The notes beneath the pieces are model-generated. The model saw only the letters and a program-made list of their open reading frames with translations, was not told where the DNA came from and made no database searches. Both the position numbers and the translations under genes were made by a program. A DNA stretch of 64,000 nucleotides, taken from Pseudomonas sp. B21-056. Its GTDB lineage: Bacteria; Pseudomonadota; Gammaproteobacteria; Pseudomonadales; Pseudomonadaceae. This document shows, in pieces, positions 45,488 to 55,145 of the stretch. The stretch covers positions 3,658,001 to 3,722,000 of the forward strand of contig NZ_CP087203.1 in assembly GCF_026016325.1 (NCBI RefSeq), in the 5' to 3' direction. The first letter of the stretch is position 1, and each line of letters starts with the position of its first letter.

Positions 45488-46888
45488 CTAGCCCAGGGAA
45501 GCCGCCCTCTCCACCTGCCGCGGCTGCCGCGATGTCACCAGCCCGATAAAGGAAATGATCAGCGCCAGGCCAAGGGTCGAGCTCACTTCGCTGCGGTGCT
45601 CGGGTGTCACCATCATCACCGCCAGCGCCGCGCAGATGAACACGATGACCAGCCAGGTCAGCCACGGAAACAGCCACATGCGGAACGTCAGTTCGACGTT
45701 CTGGCGGCGCAGCAACCGGCGCATGCGCAGTTGGGAGATGGCAATCGCCAGGTACACCAGCAACGCGATGGCGCCGGAACTGGCGAGCAGGAACTGGAAC
45801 AGGCCGGCGGGCATGAAGTAGCTGAACAGCGTGATACCCGCACCCAGCACAGTGCTGGCAATCACCGCCGTCCGTGGGACGCCGTCCCCCGACGTCACCC
45901 TCACGGTCTTCGGCGCATCGCCACGTCGTCCCAGCGAATACAGCATGCGCGAGGCGATGTAGATCGAGGAGTTCATGCAACTGGCCACCGCGATCAGCAC
46001 CACGGCATCCACCATGAACTTGGCATGGGGAATGTTCATCAGTTCCAGCGCCCGCTGGTAGGACCCCACCGAAGCCAGGAGCGGATCGTTCCACGGCACC
46101 ACGGAAATGACCACGAAGATCGACAGCAGATAGAACACACCAATGCGCCAGATCACCGAACGCGTTGCCTTGGCAATGTTCTGCGCCGGATTATCGGATT
46201 CGGCCGCCGCAATCGTCACCGCCTCCGTGCCGATAAAGCTGAACATGATGGTGATGAACGCCCCGACCACCGCCGACAAACCGTTGGGTGCGAAGCCGCC
46301 GTGTTCTTCCATCAGGCGGCTCAGGCCACTGGCTTCGCGCTCGGGAATCCAGCCCATCAGGACGGCGAACCCCAGGGAAATGAAACCGATGATCGCCACG
46401 ACCTTGGCCATCGCGAACCAGAACTCGAACTCGCCGTACTTGGACACGCTGAACAGGTTCGTCACCGCCAGGGCCACAATCGATACCGAAGCAAACAACC
46501 AGGCATCAACAGACGGAAACCACTGGTTCAACACATGACCGGCGGCCAGCGCCTCGATGGGGATCACCAGGACCCAGAACCACCAGTACAGCCAACCGAT
46601 GGTGAAACCGGCCCAGCGTCCGATGGCTTGGTCGGCATAGGTGGAGAACGAGCCGGTGTCCGGACGGGCCACCGCCATTTCACCGAGCATGCGCATGACC
46701 AGCACCACCAGCAGGCCGGAGAACAGGTAGGCCAGCAGCACCGCCGGACCCGCCGCCGCAATGGCATGCCCCGAGCCCACGAACAGACCTGCGCCGATGA
46801 TCCCGGCAATGGACAGCATGGTGACATGACGAGGCTTGAAGCCCTGTGCCAGATGGCCGTTCGAATCCTTGAAACTGGGGCTGGTCAT
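45488..46888 (-). CDS. Amino-acid permease (APC superfamily, GabP-like)
   Basis: 466-residue inner-membrane transporter with about 12 hydrophobic segments. The N-terminal APC motif GIIGAGLFVGSGHAIAAAGP is clear. GEMAVARPDTGSFSTYADQA and FVVISVVPWND are typical of the AAT subfamily that includes GabP. 4-aminobutyrate is the first candidate substrate, but close paralogues carry other amino acids. ATG 46888 is chosen because the upstream extension is not hydrophobic or conserved-looking; its ribosome binding site is weak (AAGAGAATAAG). Monocistronic. Confidence 0.88.
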   Translation of the reverse strand: MTSPSFKDSNGHLAQGFKPRHVTMLSIAGIIGAGLFVGSGHAIAAAGPAVLLAYLFSGLLVVLVMRMLGEMAVARPDTGSFSTYADQAIGRWAGFTIGWLYWWFWVLVIPIEALAAGHVLNQWFPSVDAWLFASVSIVALAVTNLFSVSKYGEFEFWFAMAKVVAIIGFISLGFAVLMGWIPEREASGLSRLMEEHGGFAPNGLSAVVGAFITIMFSFIGTEAVTIAAAESDNPAQNIAKATRSVIWRIGVFYLLSIFVVISVVPWNDPLLASVGSYQRALELMNIPHAKFMVDAVVLIAVASCMNSSIYIASRMLYSLGRRGDAPKTVRVTSGDGVPRTAVIASTVLGAGITLFSYFMPAGLFQFLLASSGAIALLVYLAIAISQLRMRRLLRRQNVELTFRMWLFPWLTWLVIVFICAALAVMMVTPEHRSEVSSTLGLALIISFIGLVTSRQPRQVERAASLG

Positions 46889-47253
46889 TTTCTTATTCTC
46901 TTGTGATCGACATTGAACGTACCGAAGAACAGACGCTACGCAGAAACGGTGCGCCACGTTACCCGTCTAACTTGCCGGCCGAGTTATCTGTAAGCGCTGC
47001 TTTTGTGCCTGATCTCGTCATAAATGGCGTAGCATTTGGCCATACCACGGTCATCCGAGGGGCATTCCAGAGCGTTCGCACTAAAACGCGCATTGGGTTT
47101 GCGGGGAGTCAATAAACGGGGATAACGCTGAATCCTGTGGGAGCGAGCCTGCTCGCGATGGCGGCTGCACTTCAATATCAATGCAAGCTGACCCACCGCT
47201 ATCGCGAGCAGGCTCGCCCACAGGGGGTTGCGGGGAGTCGACTAAATCCGGGG
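46889..47253. other. Intergenic region, permease to FixJ-type regulator
   Basis: About 365 bases. The right part is filled by a REPIN (47135-47224). The left part should hold the permease promoter, reading leftward. The short plus-strand frame here has no ribosome binding site or recognisable sequence. Confidence 0.5.
47135..47224. repeat. REPIN, family 1
   Basis: Inverted REP pair; the right copy lacks two bases (GCTCGCCCACAGG). Located 30 bases after the regulator 3' end. Confidence 0.85.
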
Positions 47254-47904
47254 TCAGTGACCTGGCCCGGCCCCCAGGGATTCGGCCATTCGAACCAGGT
47301 CGGCGAACGATTTGGCGTGCATTTTCTTCATCGCATGAGCGCGGTGGATTTTCACGGTGATTTCGCTGAGGTTCATCTGCCCCGCGATCTGCTTGTTCAT
47401 CAGGCCCTTGACCGCAAAAGCCATCACTTCTTTTTCGCGGGCGGTCAGTGTCTGGTAATGGGCATGCAGGTCGGCCGATTGCTGCTGGGTTTCGCGACGC
47501 TTGATGTCGGCCTGGAGTGCGGCGGTCACCGCGTCCAGCAGGTCCTGTTCACGGAATGGTTTTGCCAGGAAATCCACGGCGCCGGCTTTCATCGCCTTGA
47601 CCGACATTTCGATGTCGCCGTGGCCGGTGATGAAGATGATGGGAATATTCGAATCCGACTCCGCCAACCAGCGCTGGAAGTCCAGGCCGCTACTCCCCTG
47701 CAGTCGTACATCGAGCACCAGGCAACTGGCGCAATCGGTCTTCGGCTGCTGAAGAAACTCCGCGGTGGAAGCAAACGTCTCGACGCGGATCCCGACCGAA
47801 CGCAACAGATTGCTCAACGCATCGCGAATGGAGGCATCGTCATCCACCACGAACACCATGGAATCCTTGCTGCCCGGATCATGGGATGAGGGACTACCGT
47901 TCAT
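47254..47904 (-). CDS. FixJ-type response regulator
   Basis: 216 residues. Receiver domain with DDD21-23 and phospho-acceptor Asp65 (CLVLDVRLQGSSGLD), then a linker and a LuxR helix-turn-helix (LTAREKEVMAFAVKGLMNKQ, LSEITVKIHRAHAMKKM). ATG 47904 has AGAGGAA six bases upstream. It lies downstream of the large hybrid kinase and the LRAT-like gene on the same strand, so it is a probable phosphorylation partner of that kinase. Confidence 0.92.
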   Translation of the reverse strand: MNGSPSSHDPGSKDSMVFVVDDDASIRDALSNLLRSVGIRVETFASTAEFLQQPKTDCASCLVLDVRLQGSSGLDFQRWLAESDSNIPIIFITGHGDIEMSVKAMKAGAVDFLAKPFREQDLLDAVTAALQADIKRRETQQQSADLHAHYQTLTAREKEVMAFAVKGLMNKQIAGQMNLSEITVKIHRAHAMKKMHAKSFADLVRMAESLGAGPGH

Positions 47905-47949
47905 GCGCGTTCCTCTTGGGTGGACGGAAAAAAATTGTAGCACAGGCCA

Positions 47950-48558
47950 CTAGGCCACCAAGTGCGGCTCCAGCGCCGAAATCAACGCGAACAGATCATG
48001 GGGGCGATGGAAGCAGGCGTCGACCTGGGCACTGTAGCTTTTTCCGCTGACGCACCAGCTGCAGAAATGCTCGCAGTTATTGAACAGCACCCTGTACTGT
48101 TTTTCACCCAATCTGGAGCGCGCCCGATCGGCGATTTCTTCGCTGGAGTATTTGCAGGGCTCCTGGAGCACCCAGACCGGTTTGCCGTTGGCAAAATGCT
48201 CAAGATCGGTCACTTCGATAGGCCCCGGCCGGAGCGAGCCACTGAACCCCGAGTAATGGGCGACGTCCGCCCCACCCAGGTAGATCCCGTGATGCAAGTA
48301 GAACCGACGCGGGCTGATCAGGTGTGCGCCGATCGGCACCTGGTCCGCAGGCTGCTGGACATCGACCGGCCGCAATGAAACATCTACCAGGTGCGCCGAC
48401 CGCTGATTGCAGTGGCGCGGTTCGGCGGGCCTGTGGCTCTCGGCGATCGGCATGCTCAAACGGTAGAAAGCGCTCGTCGTGATGAGCGCCATGCAAATCA
48501 GCGCGATCGAACGAAGGGATGACAGTTGTTCTGCTGCTCTGGCGGTCAAGTTGTTCAC
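47950..48558 (-). CDS. LRAT/NlpC-P60-like thiol enzyme
   Basis: 202 residues. An N-terminal hydrophobic segment (about 16-31) suggests membrane anchoring or export. The rest fits the LRAT fold: LHHGIYLGGADVAHYSGFSG with His90 and His101, and FNNCEHFCSW with Cys162, in the His-His-Cys order of LRAT/H-rev107 acyltransferases. Such proteins are acyltransferases or thiol hydrolases on lipids; the bacterial role is poorly known. It sits between the hybrid kinase (127 bases upstream) and the FixJ regulator (45 bases downstream), all on one strand. Confidence 0.8.
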   Translation of the reverse strand: MNNLTARAAEQLSSLRSIALICMALITTSAFYRLSMPIAESHRPAEPRHCNQRSAHLVDVSLRPVDVQQPADQVPIGAHLISPRRFYLHHGIYLGGADVAHYSGFSGSLRPGPIEVTDLEHFANGKPVWVLQEPCKYSSEEIADRARSRLGEKQYRVLFNNCEHFCSWCVSGKSYSAQVDACFHRPHDLFALISALEPHLVA

Positions 48559-48685
48559 GACACATTCTCCGCAGTCCTTGATGGGGAATATATCGCCGGG
48601 GCTTATCGCGTTTCATTTGTACGTGGGTTGGTTCCCGTGACCGATTGATATGCGGCCCCTAAACCTAAGTATTAAACCGGCGCCC

Positions 48686-51600
48686 TCACGGGCGCACGAT
48701 GGGCAGCGTGAATTGTACAGTGGCGCCCCGCGGTGGGTTGGCGATGGCCCGCAGGCAACCGCCATGGGCCTCGATGATCGAGCGACAGATCGACAGCCCC
48801 AAGCCCAGGCCGGTGGGCTTGGTGGTATAGAACGAGGTGAACACCAGGTCGGTGCTTTGCGAGGCGAACCCCGGGCCCGTGTCGCTGACACTGACGAGCA
48901 CACAACCCGCCTCGCCCAGCGTCGCGCAGATCACCAGGTGCCGCTCGCCTTCGCTGACACTGCCCATGGCCTCCAACGCATTCATGATCAGGTTGAGCAG
49001 CACCTGTTGCAGCTCTACCCGGTCACCTTCGATCAAGGGCAAGCCGTCCATGAACTGCGTCTGTATCGAGGCGCCGCTCTTGATGATCTGACTACGGGTA
49101 AACTCGATCATCTCTTCGATAGCCGCGTTGATGTCCACCGGGCCCTTCTGCGGCGGTGCCTTGCGGATATGTCCACGGATCCGGCCAAGCACATCCGCCG
49201 CTCGATTGGCATCGAGGATGAGGCGTTCCAGTACCTGGCGGACCTCTTCGATTTCGGGTGGCTGGGCGTTCAACCAGCGCAACGCCGCATTGGCGTTGAG
49301 GATCGCGGCGGCGATCGGCTGGTTGACTTCGTGGGCAATCGAAGCCACCAACTGCCCCATGGTCGCCACGCGGTTGGCATGGGCCAGCTCGGTTTGCACC
49401 TCACGATAGCGGCGTTCGCTTTCACGGATTTTTTCTTCCGCCTGCCTGCGCTCGGTCAGGTCCAGTACAAAGGCAACCCCCTCATTGCTGCCCGCTTCGA
49501 ACAAGGCCAGGCCGACAATGACCGGCAAGCGACTGCCGTCCTTCCTGAAGTATTCCTTCTCGTAGGGCCGGGTGTGTCCGGTCAACAGCGCCTGCGCCAA
49601 CGAGCGGTCGCTGAGCTCCTGGAACTCCGGCACGGTCAGGTCTCTCCAGCGCAGGCCGCAGGCAAGGTCTTCTCGCTGGTAACCCAACATGCGCAGGAAC
49701 GCATCGTTAGCCTCGATGATGTGCCCGTCGGCATGCCAGACGAGAATCCCGATGATGTTGGCGTCCACCAGGCGGCGGATCTTCGCTTCGCGCTCGGCGA
49801 CCTCGCGGTACAGGCGGGCGTTTTCCAGGGACACGGCGGCCTGTGAGGCCACCAGCTTCAACACGGCGATCCGGCTGGGACTGAACACATGGGCCGCCAG
49901 ATTGTTTTCCAGATACAGCGCACCGACCAGCTTGGCCTGGTTGGTCAGCGGCAGGCACAGGATCGAACGGGCGTGCTGCTGACGGACGTAGGGGTCCGTG
50001 GCGAACGGGGCCTCGACCAGTGCATCGTCCAGCACCACGCTCTCGCGGGTGCGCAGGACGTGATAAAGCACCGACTCCGGCAACAGCGCCGCGCTCACCG
50101 GCGCATTGCGCAGTTGAGTGGTGGTGCCATCGGCGGTCACTTGCGCAGCGATCCGGTGCTCACCGTCCTGGGACAGGATCAGCAGCCCACGCTCGGCGCC
50201 GGCCTGTTCGATCGCCGTGCCCATGACCGTGTCGATCAGTTTTTCCAGGACAATCTCGCCCGACACGGCCTGGGAAACCTTGAGCACGGTGGCCAGGTCA
50301 AGGTGCTCGACCGGTGTAGCCATCGTTGTCGTCGGGCCGGGCGCAGGTTCTTCGGCCCTGAGCGCCGGGTACTTGTCCTCAAGTTGCCGCACCTTGCCAT
50401 CGGCACCCCAACGCAGATAACCGTAACAGGCATCCTGCAAATAAACGCGGGCGATCTTGCCGAAGCCCCGCGCCCGGTAGAAACGCGCGGCAAGCTCATT
50501 GGCAAGCGCCTCGACATGAACAAAACCGCTCGCCAGGGCGGCTTCCATGGCTTGCTCGTAGAGCAATTCGGCATCGATCACCCGGCCCTCGACCCGGGCG
50601 ATCTCGGCACCAACCAGGGCCGCACGGCTGGCGAAATTTTCCGGACACTGCCGGGCCCAGCCCTCAAGCCACTGGTGGTCGGTTGCCATGGCGAGCAAGT
50701 GCTGCGCCTGCTCGTCCGCCGAGACACTATCGCAGCAAGCGGCCCGGGCCAGTGCGCTGTAGAAGTGATATTCGGCTTCCTCGAAGAACGAGTGGGACGT
50801 CCAGAGCAACTGCTCGGCCTTCGCAGCGGCTTCCATCGCTGCGTCCGGATCGTCGGCCATGTAGCGGGCCTGTAGCTTGCGAACCCAGTACCAGCATTCA
50901 GCCAACGCCAGATCGGGATTGCTGCTCAAATGTGCTTCGGTACCCGACTCGTTCGAATCGCCGTCATCCAGGCGACCGAAGGTCGGCGTCAAGCCCCGGA
51001 TCATCCGGATCAGAACCCGTTGCGTGGCGATAAAATCAGTCACCAGCCCGAAGCGCACCTTCCTGGCGTATACCAGTCCCCGCTCGGCTTCATCCTGTAC
51101 CTCGGACAACGGCTCGCCGGCGAAGAGAAAATCGGAGGTGAGGCTGTTTCCCGCATAGGCGCCATATGGCAGATCACCGATCCGGTTCGCCGCCGTGAAG
51201 GAACGACGCAACAGGTCGCGGCATTGCCCCACCGGTTTCATCCAGCGCACGGCAAAGTTCGAAAAACACAGGTAGGTGCTGGCTTCGAATCGCTTCAGGC
51301 CGCGTTGATCAACGAGTTCGCAACCCAGCCGACCGAACCGGAAGCCCACCTCATAGTCACCAAACCGCCGACCGGCGACCCTGAACAGGTTGGCGTAGAG
51401 CACGCAGGAAGCGTCGCAGTTGCCCCACTCCAGGCTCAAGGTAATTGCCTTGCAGATCAACAGGTCCGTCAGGTTTGCATCGGTCTGCAAAGCCGGCGGG
51501 AAGAGCTTGCTCAGCGCATTGACCGTCACCAGGGATGGCGCGTCCTCCATCAGCGGCAAATCGATGAGGTCCTCGATTGCCCGCCCCCCTAACAACGAGC

Positions 51601-54154
51601 CAATACGGTCGTACTCACGACGCACCTCATCGTCACCCGGATGGGCCGACCACTCGATACCCACATGCCGCAGGTAGGCGAGACAGACCTCGACCGCGCC
51701 GTCGCTGCGATCCAGCAGCAGGTACACGTCCATTTGCAGGCACGCGACGCTGGCGCGCTCGATGACGGTCACTGCGCGCTTGGCCAACGCTGTCAGGCGC
51801 TCGTCCGCCATGCTGAGCTGCCCGGTCAGGAACTCGCATTCAGCCCTGTTCAACGACAGCGCGAAAATCAGTTCATGCCGACGCGCCCAGCAGTCATCGT
51901 CCAGCAACTGGGTGCCGGTCGTGAGGTAGTTGAGCGCCGAAGCGTAGGCCGTCGACGCCTTGGCGCGCTGTCCGGCGATCAGGTTGAATTCCGCCAACTG
52001 CTCGCGTTCACCCTGGTCGGTGAGCAATGCGGCGCCGCGATTGAGCTGCCCCACGATTTCAAAGATCGCCTCGTCCCGACCTTGTGACGACGTCTGTGCG
52101 GCGAGCAGCCGCCCGATTCTCAGGTGGACCTCGGCACGTGAATGCTCGGGGATCAGTGAATAGGCGGCCTCATGAATACGGTCATGGACAAACCCGTAGG
52201 CGCCATCCAGCCGTTCGACCAGTTCCAGTCGAATCGCGTCCCACAGGACCGTCCGAACCTGCGCCTTGGGGAGTCCCAGGACGGTCGAAAGCGCCTTGAT
52301 CCCGGCGACGTTACCCAGGCAGGCAAGCTGCTGCAGCGCCTGCTGTGTCTCCATGGGCAGGCGGACCAGTTTGCCAACCATCAGATCCACGACGTTGTCG
52401 GTATAACCCTTGGCATGGATGCGATCCGGATCCCACCACCACTGGCGGGCGGCATGATCGAAGGTCAGCAACTGCTCATCGGCCAGCGCTTGCAGAAACT
52501 GGATCACGAAAAACGGATTGCCGGCGGTTTTATCCAGCACCAATTGCGCCAGGGGCTCGATACGTGGGCGCTCGTCATGAAGCGCCTCGGCGATCAACTG
52601 CTCGATATGCACTTTGGTCAGCGGCATCAACGTGATCTCGCTGACCTTGCCGTCCGCACTTCGGATCGCCTGGAGTTTGGCGACCAGGGGGTGCGTGGCA
52701 TCCACCTCGTTGGTGCGATAGGCACCGACCAGCATCAGATGCCGCACATCGCTGCTGGTCAGCAAATCCTCCAGCAGATCGAGGGTCGCCGCGTCGAGCC
52801 ACTGCAAATCGTCGAGAAACAACGCCAGCGGATGGTCTTCGCGGGCGAACACACCGATAAAGCGCCGGAACACCAGCAGGAAGCGGCGCTGCTCCTGCTG
52901 GGGATCCAGGGATGTAACCGCCGGCGGCTCGCCGATGATCAACTTGAGTTCGGGAATCAGGTCGGTCATGAGCCGTGCGTTGGTGTCCAGTGCCTCCTGC
53001 AAGGCGTCACGCCACCTCGCCAGCTCTGCGTCACTCTTACCCAACAGCGTGCGCACCAGGCTCTGGAACGCCTGCACCAGCGTCGAGTAGGGAATATCAC
53101 GCCGGTACTGATCGAACTTGCCACTGGCGAAGAGCCCTCGCGGCGGCACCAGCGCCTTGTGCAACTCGTTGACCACCGAAGACTTGCCGATACCGGAATA
53201 ACCTGTGACCAGCACCAGTTCCGGTGAGCTGCTTCGCACGATCCGCGAAAACGCGGCGACCAGGGTGTCGACTTCTTGCTCACGACCATAGAGTTTCTCG
53301 GGGATCAGCAACCGATCCGACGCGCCATGTTCACCCAGCGCAAAGGCATTGATGTGGCCCAGTTGTTGCCAGTCCGCCAGGCATCGCCGCAGGTCGTGCT
53401 CGACGCTGGCAGCCGTCTGGTAACGCTCCTCGGCGGTCTTGGCGAGCAGCTTCATGACGATCTGGGAAAGCATCTCGGGAACGGTTGCGACCCGTTCACT
53501 GGGGGGTAGGGTTTTCCTGGCGATATGGCAGTGCACCCACTCGATCGGGTCAGACGCGGTGAACGGCAGCGAGCCGGTCAACATCTGATAGAGGGTGACG
53601 CCGAAGGAATAAAGGTCGCTGCGCGAATCGATCGAGCGATTCATCCGACCGGTCTGTTCGGGGGCCATGTAGGCGAGCGTGCCGGCCAGGGTCTCGGGCG
53701 CCTGTCGTTCCCGGGGCAAGCGCGAGGCCAGGCCGAAACCGGTGAGCCGGGCCTGGCCGTCGGTGCAGTTCACCAGGATATGGCTGGGCTTGATGTCTTT
53801 ATGGACAAGGCCACACTGGTGCAGCTTGCCCAGTGCCACGGCAATGCCCACGGCAAGCCGCAGGAACGTGGCGGTCTCCATGGGTGCGATCAAAAGTTGC
53901 ATGAGCGGCACGCCACCCGGGTCTTCGAGCACCAGGTGCATCTGGGCGCCTTCGCGCAGCATTTCCAGGGGGCGCACCGACCAGGTGTTCTCCAGCTCGT
54001 CCTTCAGGCCGAACTCATGGGCGAGGCGGCCCAGGCAGCCGGGGCGAGGTTGCTCGCCCGCGGGCCGGGCAACCAGCACAGAATACTTGCCCTCCGCGCC
54101 CGAACGCAGTTGCCGACAGAAGGTACGCTCACCATCGTCCCATAGTATTTGCAT
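48686..54154 (-). CDS. Hybrid protein kinase-like/AAA/GAF/PAS/histidine kinase
   Basis: 1,822-residue multidomain sensor. Order: Ser/Thr-kinase-like domain (~1-265, catalytic loop HKDIKP at 118-123), AAA-type ATPase (Walker A GYSGIGKSS at 318-326, FLDDLQWLDAATLDLLEDLL), long helical-repeat region, GAF (~1370-1500), PAS (~1500-1590) and histidine kinase (His1608 in SIAHEVNQPIAA, N-box LIMNALEAM, GLGLGLSICRS). The kinase-like part lacks a visible glycine loop, and GFG (139-141) replaces DFG, so it may not phosphorylate. No transmembrane segment is evident, so sensing is probably cytoplasmic. Likely partners are the FixJ regulator downstream and the divergent receiver. Family members are annotated as trifunctional kinases. 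Confidence 0.92.
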   Translation of the reverse strand: MQILWDDGERTFCRQLRSGAEGKYSVLVARPAGEQPRPGCLGRLAHEFGLKDELENTWSVRPLEMLREGAQMHLVLEDPGGVPLMQLLIAPMETATFLRLAVGIAVALGKLHQCGLVHKDIKPSHILVNCTDGQARLTGFGLASRLPRERQAPETLAGTLAYMAPEQTGRMNRSIDSRSDLYSFGVTLYQMLTGSLPFTASDPIEWVHCHIARKTLPPSERVATVPEMLSQIVMKLLAKTAEERYQTAASVEHDLRRCLADWQQLGHINAFALGEHGASDRLLIPEKLYGREQEVDTLVAAFSRIVRSSSPELVLVTGYSGIGKSSVVNELHKALVPPRGLFASGKFDQYRRDIPYSTLVQAFQSLVRTLLGKSDAELARWRDALQEALDTNARLMTDLIPELKLIIGEPPAVTSLDPQQEQRRFLLVFRRFIGVFAREDHPLALFLDDLQWLDAATLDLLEDLLTSSDVRHLMLVGAYRTNEVDATHPLVAKLQAIRSADGKVSEITLMPLTKVHIEQLIAEALHDERPRIEPLAQLVLDKTAGNPFFVIQFLQALADEQLLTFDHAARQWWWDPDRIHAKGYTDNVVDLMVGKLVRLPMETQQALQQLACLGNVAGIKALSTVLGLPKAQVRTVLWDAIRLELVERLDGAYGFVHDRIHEAAYSLIPEHSRAEVHLRIGRLLAAQTSSQGRDEAIFEIVGQLNRGAALLTDQGEREQLAEFNLIAGQRAKASTAYASALNYLTTGTQLLDDDCWARRHELIFALSLNRAECEFLTGQLSMADERLTALAKRAVTVIERASVACLQMDVYLLLDRSDGAVEVCLAYLRHVGIEWSAHPGDDEVRREYDRIGSLLGGRAIEDLIDLPLMEDAPSLVTVNALSKLFPPALQTDANLTDLLICKAITLSLEWGNCDASCVLYANLFRVAGRRFGDYEVGFRFGRLGCELVDQRGLKRFEASTYLCFSNFAVRWMKPVGQCRDLLRRSFTAANRIGDLPYGAYAGNSLTSDFLFAGEPLSEVQDEAERGLVYARKVRFGLVTDFIATQRVLIRMIRGLTPTFGRLDDGDSNESGTEAHLSSNPDLALAECWYWVRKLQARYMADDPDAAMEAAAKAEQLLWTSHSFFEEAEYHFYSALARAACCDSVSADEQAQHLLAMATDHQWLEGWARQCPENFASRAALVGAEIARVEGRVIDAELLYEQAMEAALASGFVHVEALANELAARFYRARGFGKIARVYLQDACYGYLRWGADGKVRQLEDKYPALRAEEPAPGPTTTMATPVEHLDLATVLKVSQAVSGEIVLEKLIDTVMGTAIEQAGAERGLLILSQDGEHRIAAQVTADGTTTQLRNAPVSAALLPESVLYHVLRTRESVVLDDALVEAPFATDPYVRQQHARSILCLPLTNQAKLVGALYLENNLAAHVFSPSRIAVLKLVASQAAVSLENARLYREVAEREAKIRRLVDANIIGILVWHADGHIIEANDAFLRMLGYQREDLACGLRWRDLTVPEFQELSDRSLAQALLTGHTRPYEKEYFRKDGSRLPVIVGLALFEAGSNEGVAFVLDLTERRQAEEKIRESERRYREVQTELAHANRVATMGQLVASIAHEVNQPIAAAILNANAALRWLNAQPPEIEEVRQVLERLILDANRAADVLGRIRGHIRKAPPQKGPVDINAAIEEMIEFTRSQIIKSGASIQTQFMDGLPLIEGDRVELQQVLLNLIMNALEAMGSVSEGERHLVICATLGEAGCVLVSVSDTGPGFASQSTDLVFTSFYTTKPTGLGLGLSICRSIIEAHGGCLRAIANPPRGATVQFTLPIVRP

Positions 54155-54231
54155 GCTGTTTTCCAGGGCACGGGAACAATAAATCGTGGGTCATCTACCG
54201 CAATGCTGCTCACTTAAGAAAGTAGATGGAC

Positions 54232-54369
54232 CTGTGGCGAGGGGATTTATCCCCGTTGGGCTGCGAAGCAGTCCCCCTCAACCTGTCTGACACGCCGCAT
54301 GCTCAGTTTTTGGGGGCGCTTCGCGCCCCAACGGGGCGGTGCGACGTTTCGATAAATCCCCTCGCCACA
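54232..54369. repeat. REPIN-like inverted repeat, family 2
   Basis: CTGTGGCGAGGGGATTTATC and its inverted end copy, with GGGCTGCGAAGCAG and GGGGCGCTTCGCGCCCC inside. It lies in the divergent region between hybrid kinase and receiver gene. Confidence 0.88.
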
Positions 54370-54611
54370 ATGAATCGGGCTGCGCACGTTGCCGTCGGGA
54401 ACGGAACGAAACGAGTCGTGTCACCGGCCTGTAGATTAACGCCTGGCGAAAGCCCTTCACAGCTATTTCCGTTGGGCCGGGCTGGACCGGACTCATTGAA
54501 CAGGACGGAACGACCCTTTGGTCTTAACTAGTTATACGTAGGTATACTTCTGCGCCTTGCGAGACCGCGTATCGTGTAATTCACGACAGGCGCTGTCACG
54601 AGCGACCCCTT

Positions 54612-55001
54612 ATGGAAGACACCCAGATAGGCACCACGCAAACCATTGCAGTCGTCGACGATGACGAATCCGTTCGGGCCGCCCTCAAGAGCCTGTTGCG
54701 CTCCAGCGGCTACGACGTTCGCACCTATTGCAGCGCCTTGGACTTTCTTGACACCGCCGGCCCCGCCGGGACGAACTGCCTGGTCTCCGACATCCAGATG
54801 CCGGGCATGAGTGGCGTGGAGCTGCACGAGCGACTCGGCGCGATGGGCTTCAAGATCCCCACCATATTCATCACCGCCTACCCCGGGAAAGTGTCCCACC
54901 TGGGCGCCGGCACCCCTGGACTGATTGCCTGTCTGCCAAAGCCTTGTGAGGCCGACCGGCTGCTGGAATGTATCGAAACCGCCCTCAGCCAGCGGCACTG
55001 A
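54612..55001 (+). CDS. Single-domain response regulator receiver
   Basis: 129-residue receiver without output domain. Acidic pocket DDDE (16-19), phospho-acceptor Asp60 in LVSDIQMPGMSGVEL, and the Lys in ACLPKPCEADRLL near residue 106 are present. It resembles FixJ-family receivers and could act as a phosphate sink or shuttle for the divergent hybrid histidine kinase. A promoter region with TACGTAGGTATAC lies ~70 bases upstream. The efflux operon follows 144 bases later on the same strand. Confidence 0.9.
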   Translation: MEDTQIGTTQTIAVVDDDESVRAALKSLLRSSGYDVRTYCSALDFLDTAGPAGTNCLVSDIQMPGMSGVELHERLGAMGFKIPTIFITAYPGKVSHLGAGTPGLIACLPKPCEADRLLECIETALSQRH

Positions 55002-55145
55002 CCCTCTGCACTCATACCTTCGTATAGTCTGCCGCCACTGACGTATGGTTTTTCTGAACCGATGTAGAAGTGCGCCCGTAAGCCACTCCCAATAGCATGG
55101 ACTCACGGCGGGCGACTCGCCCGTGAATCTTGCGGGGAACTGGCT

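Noticed and set aside
46903..47115. A 70-residue plus-strand gene between permease and regulator
   Set aside because: No ribosome binding site, no recognisable features, and it occupies the permease promoter region.
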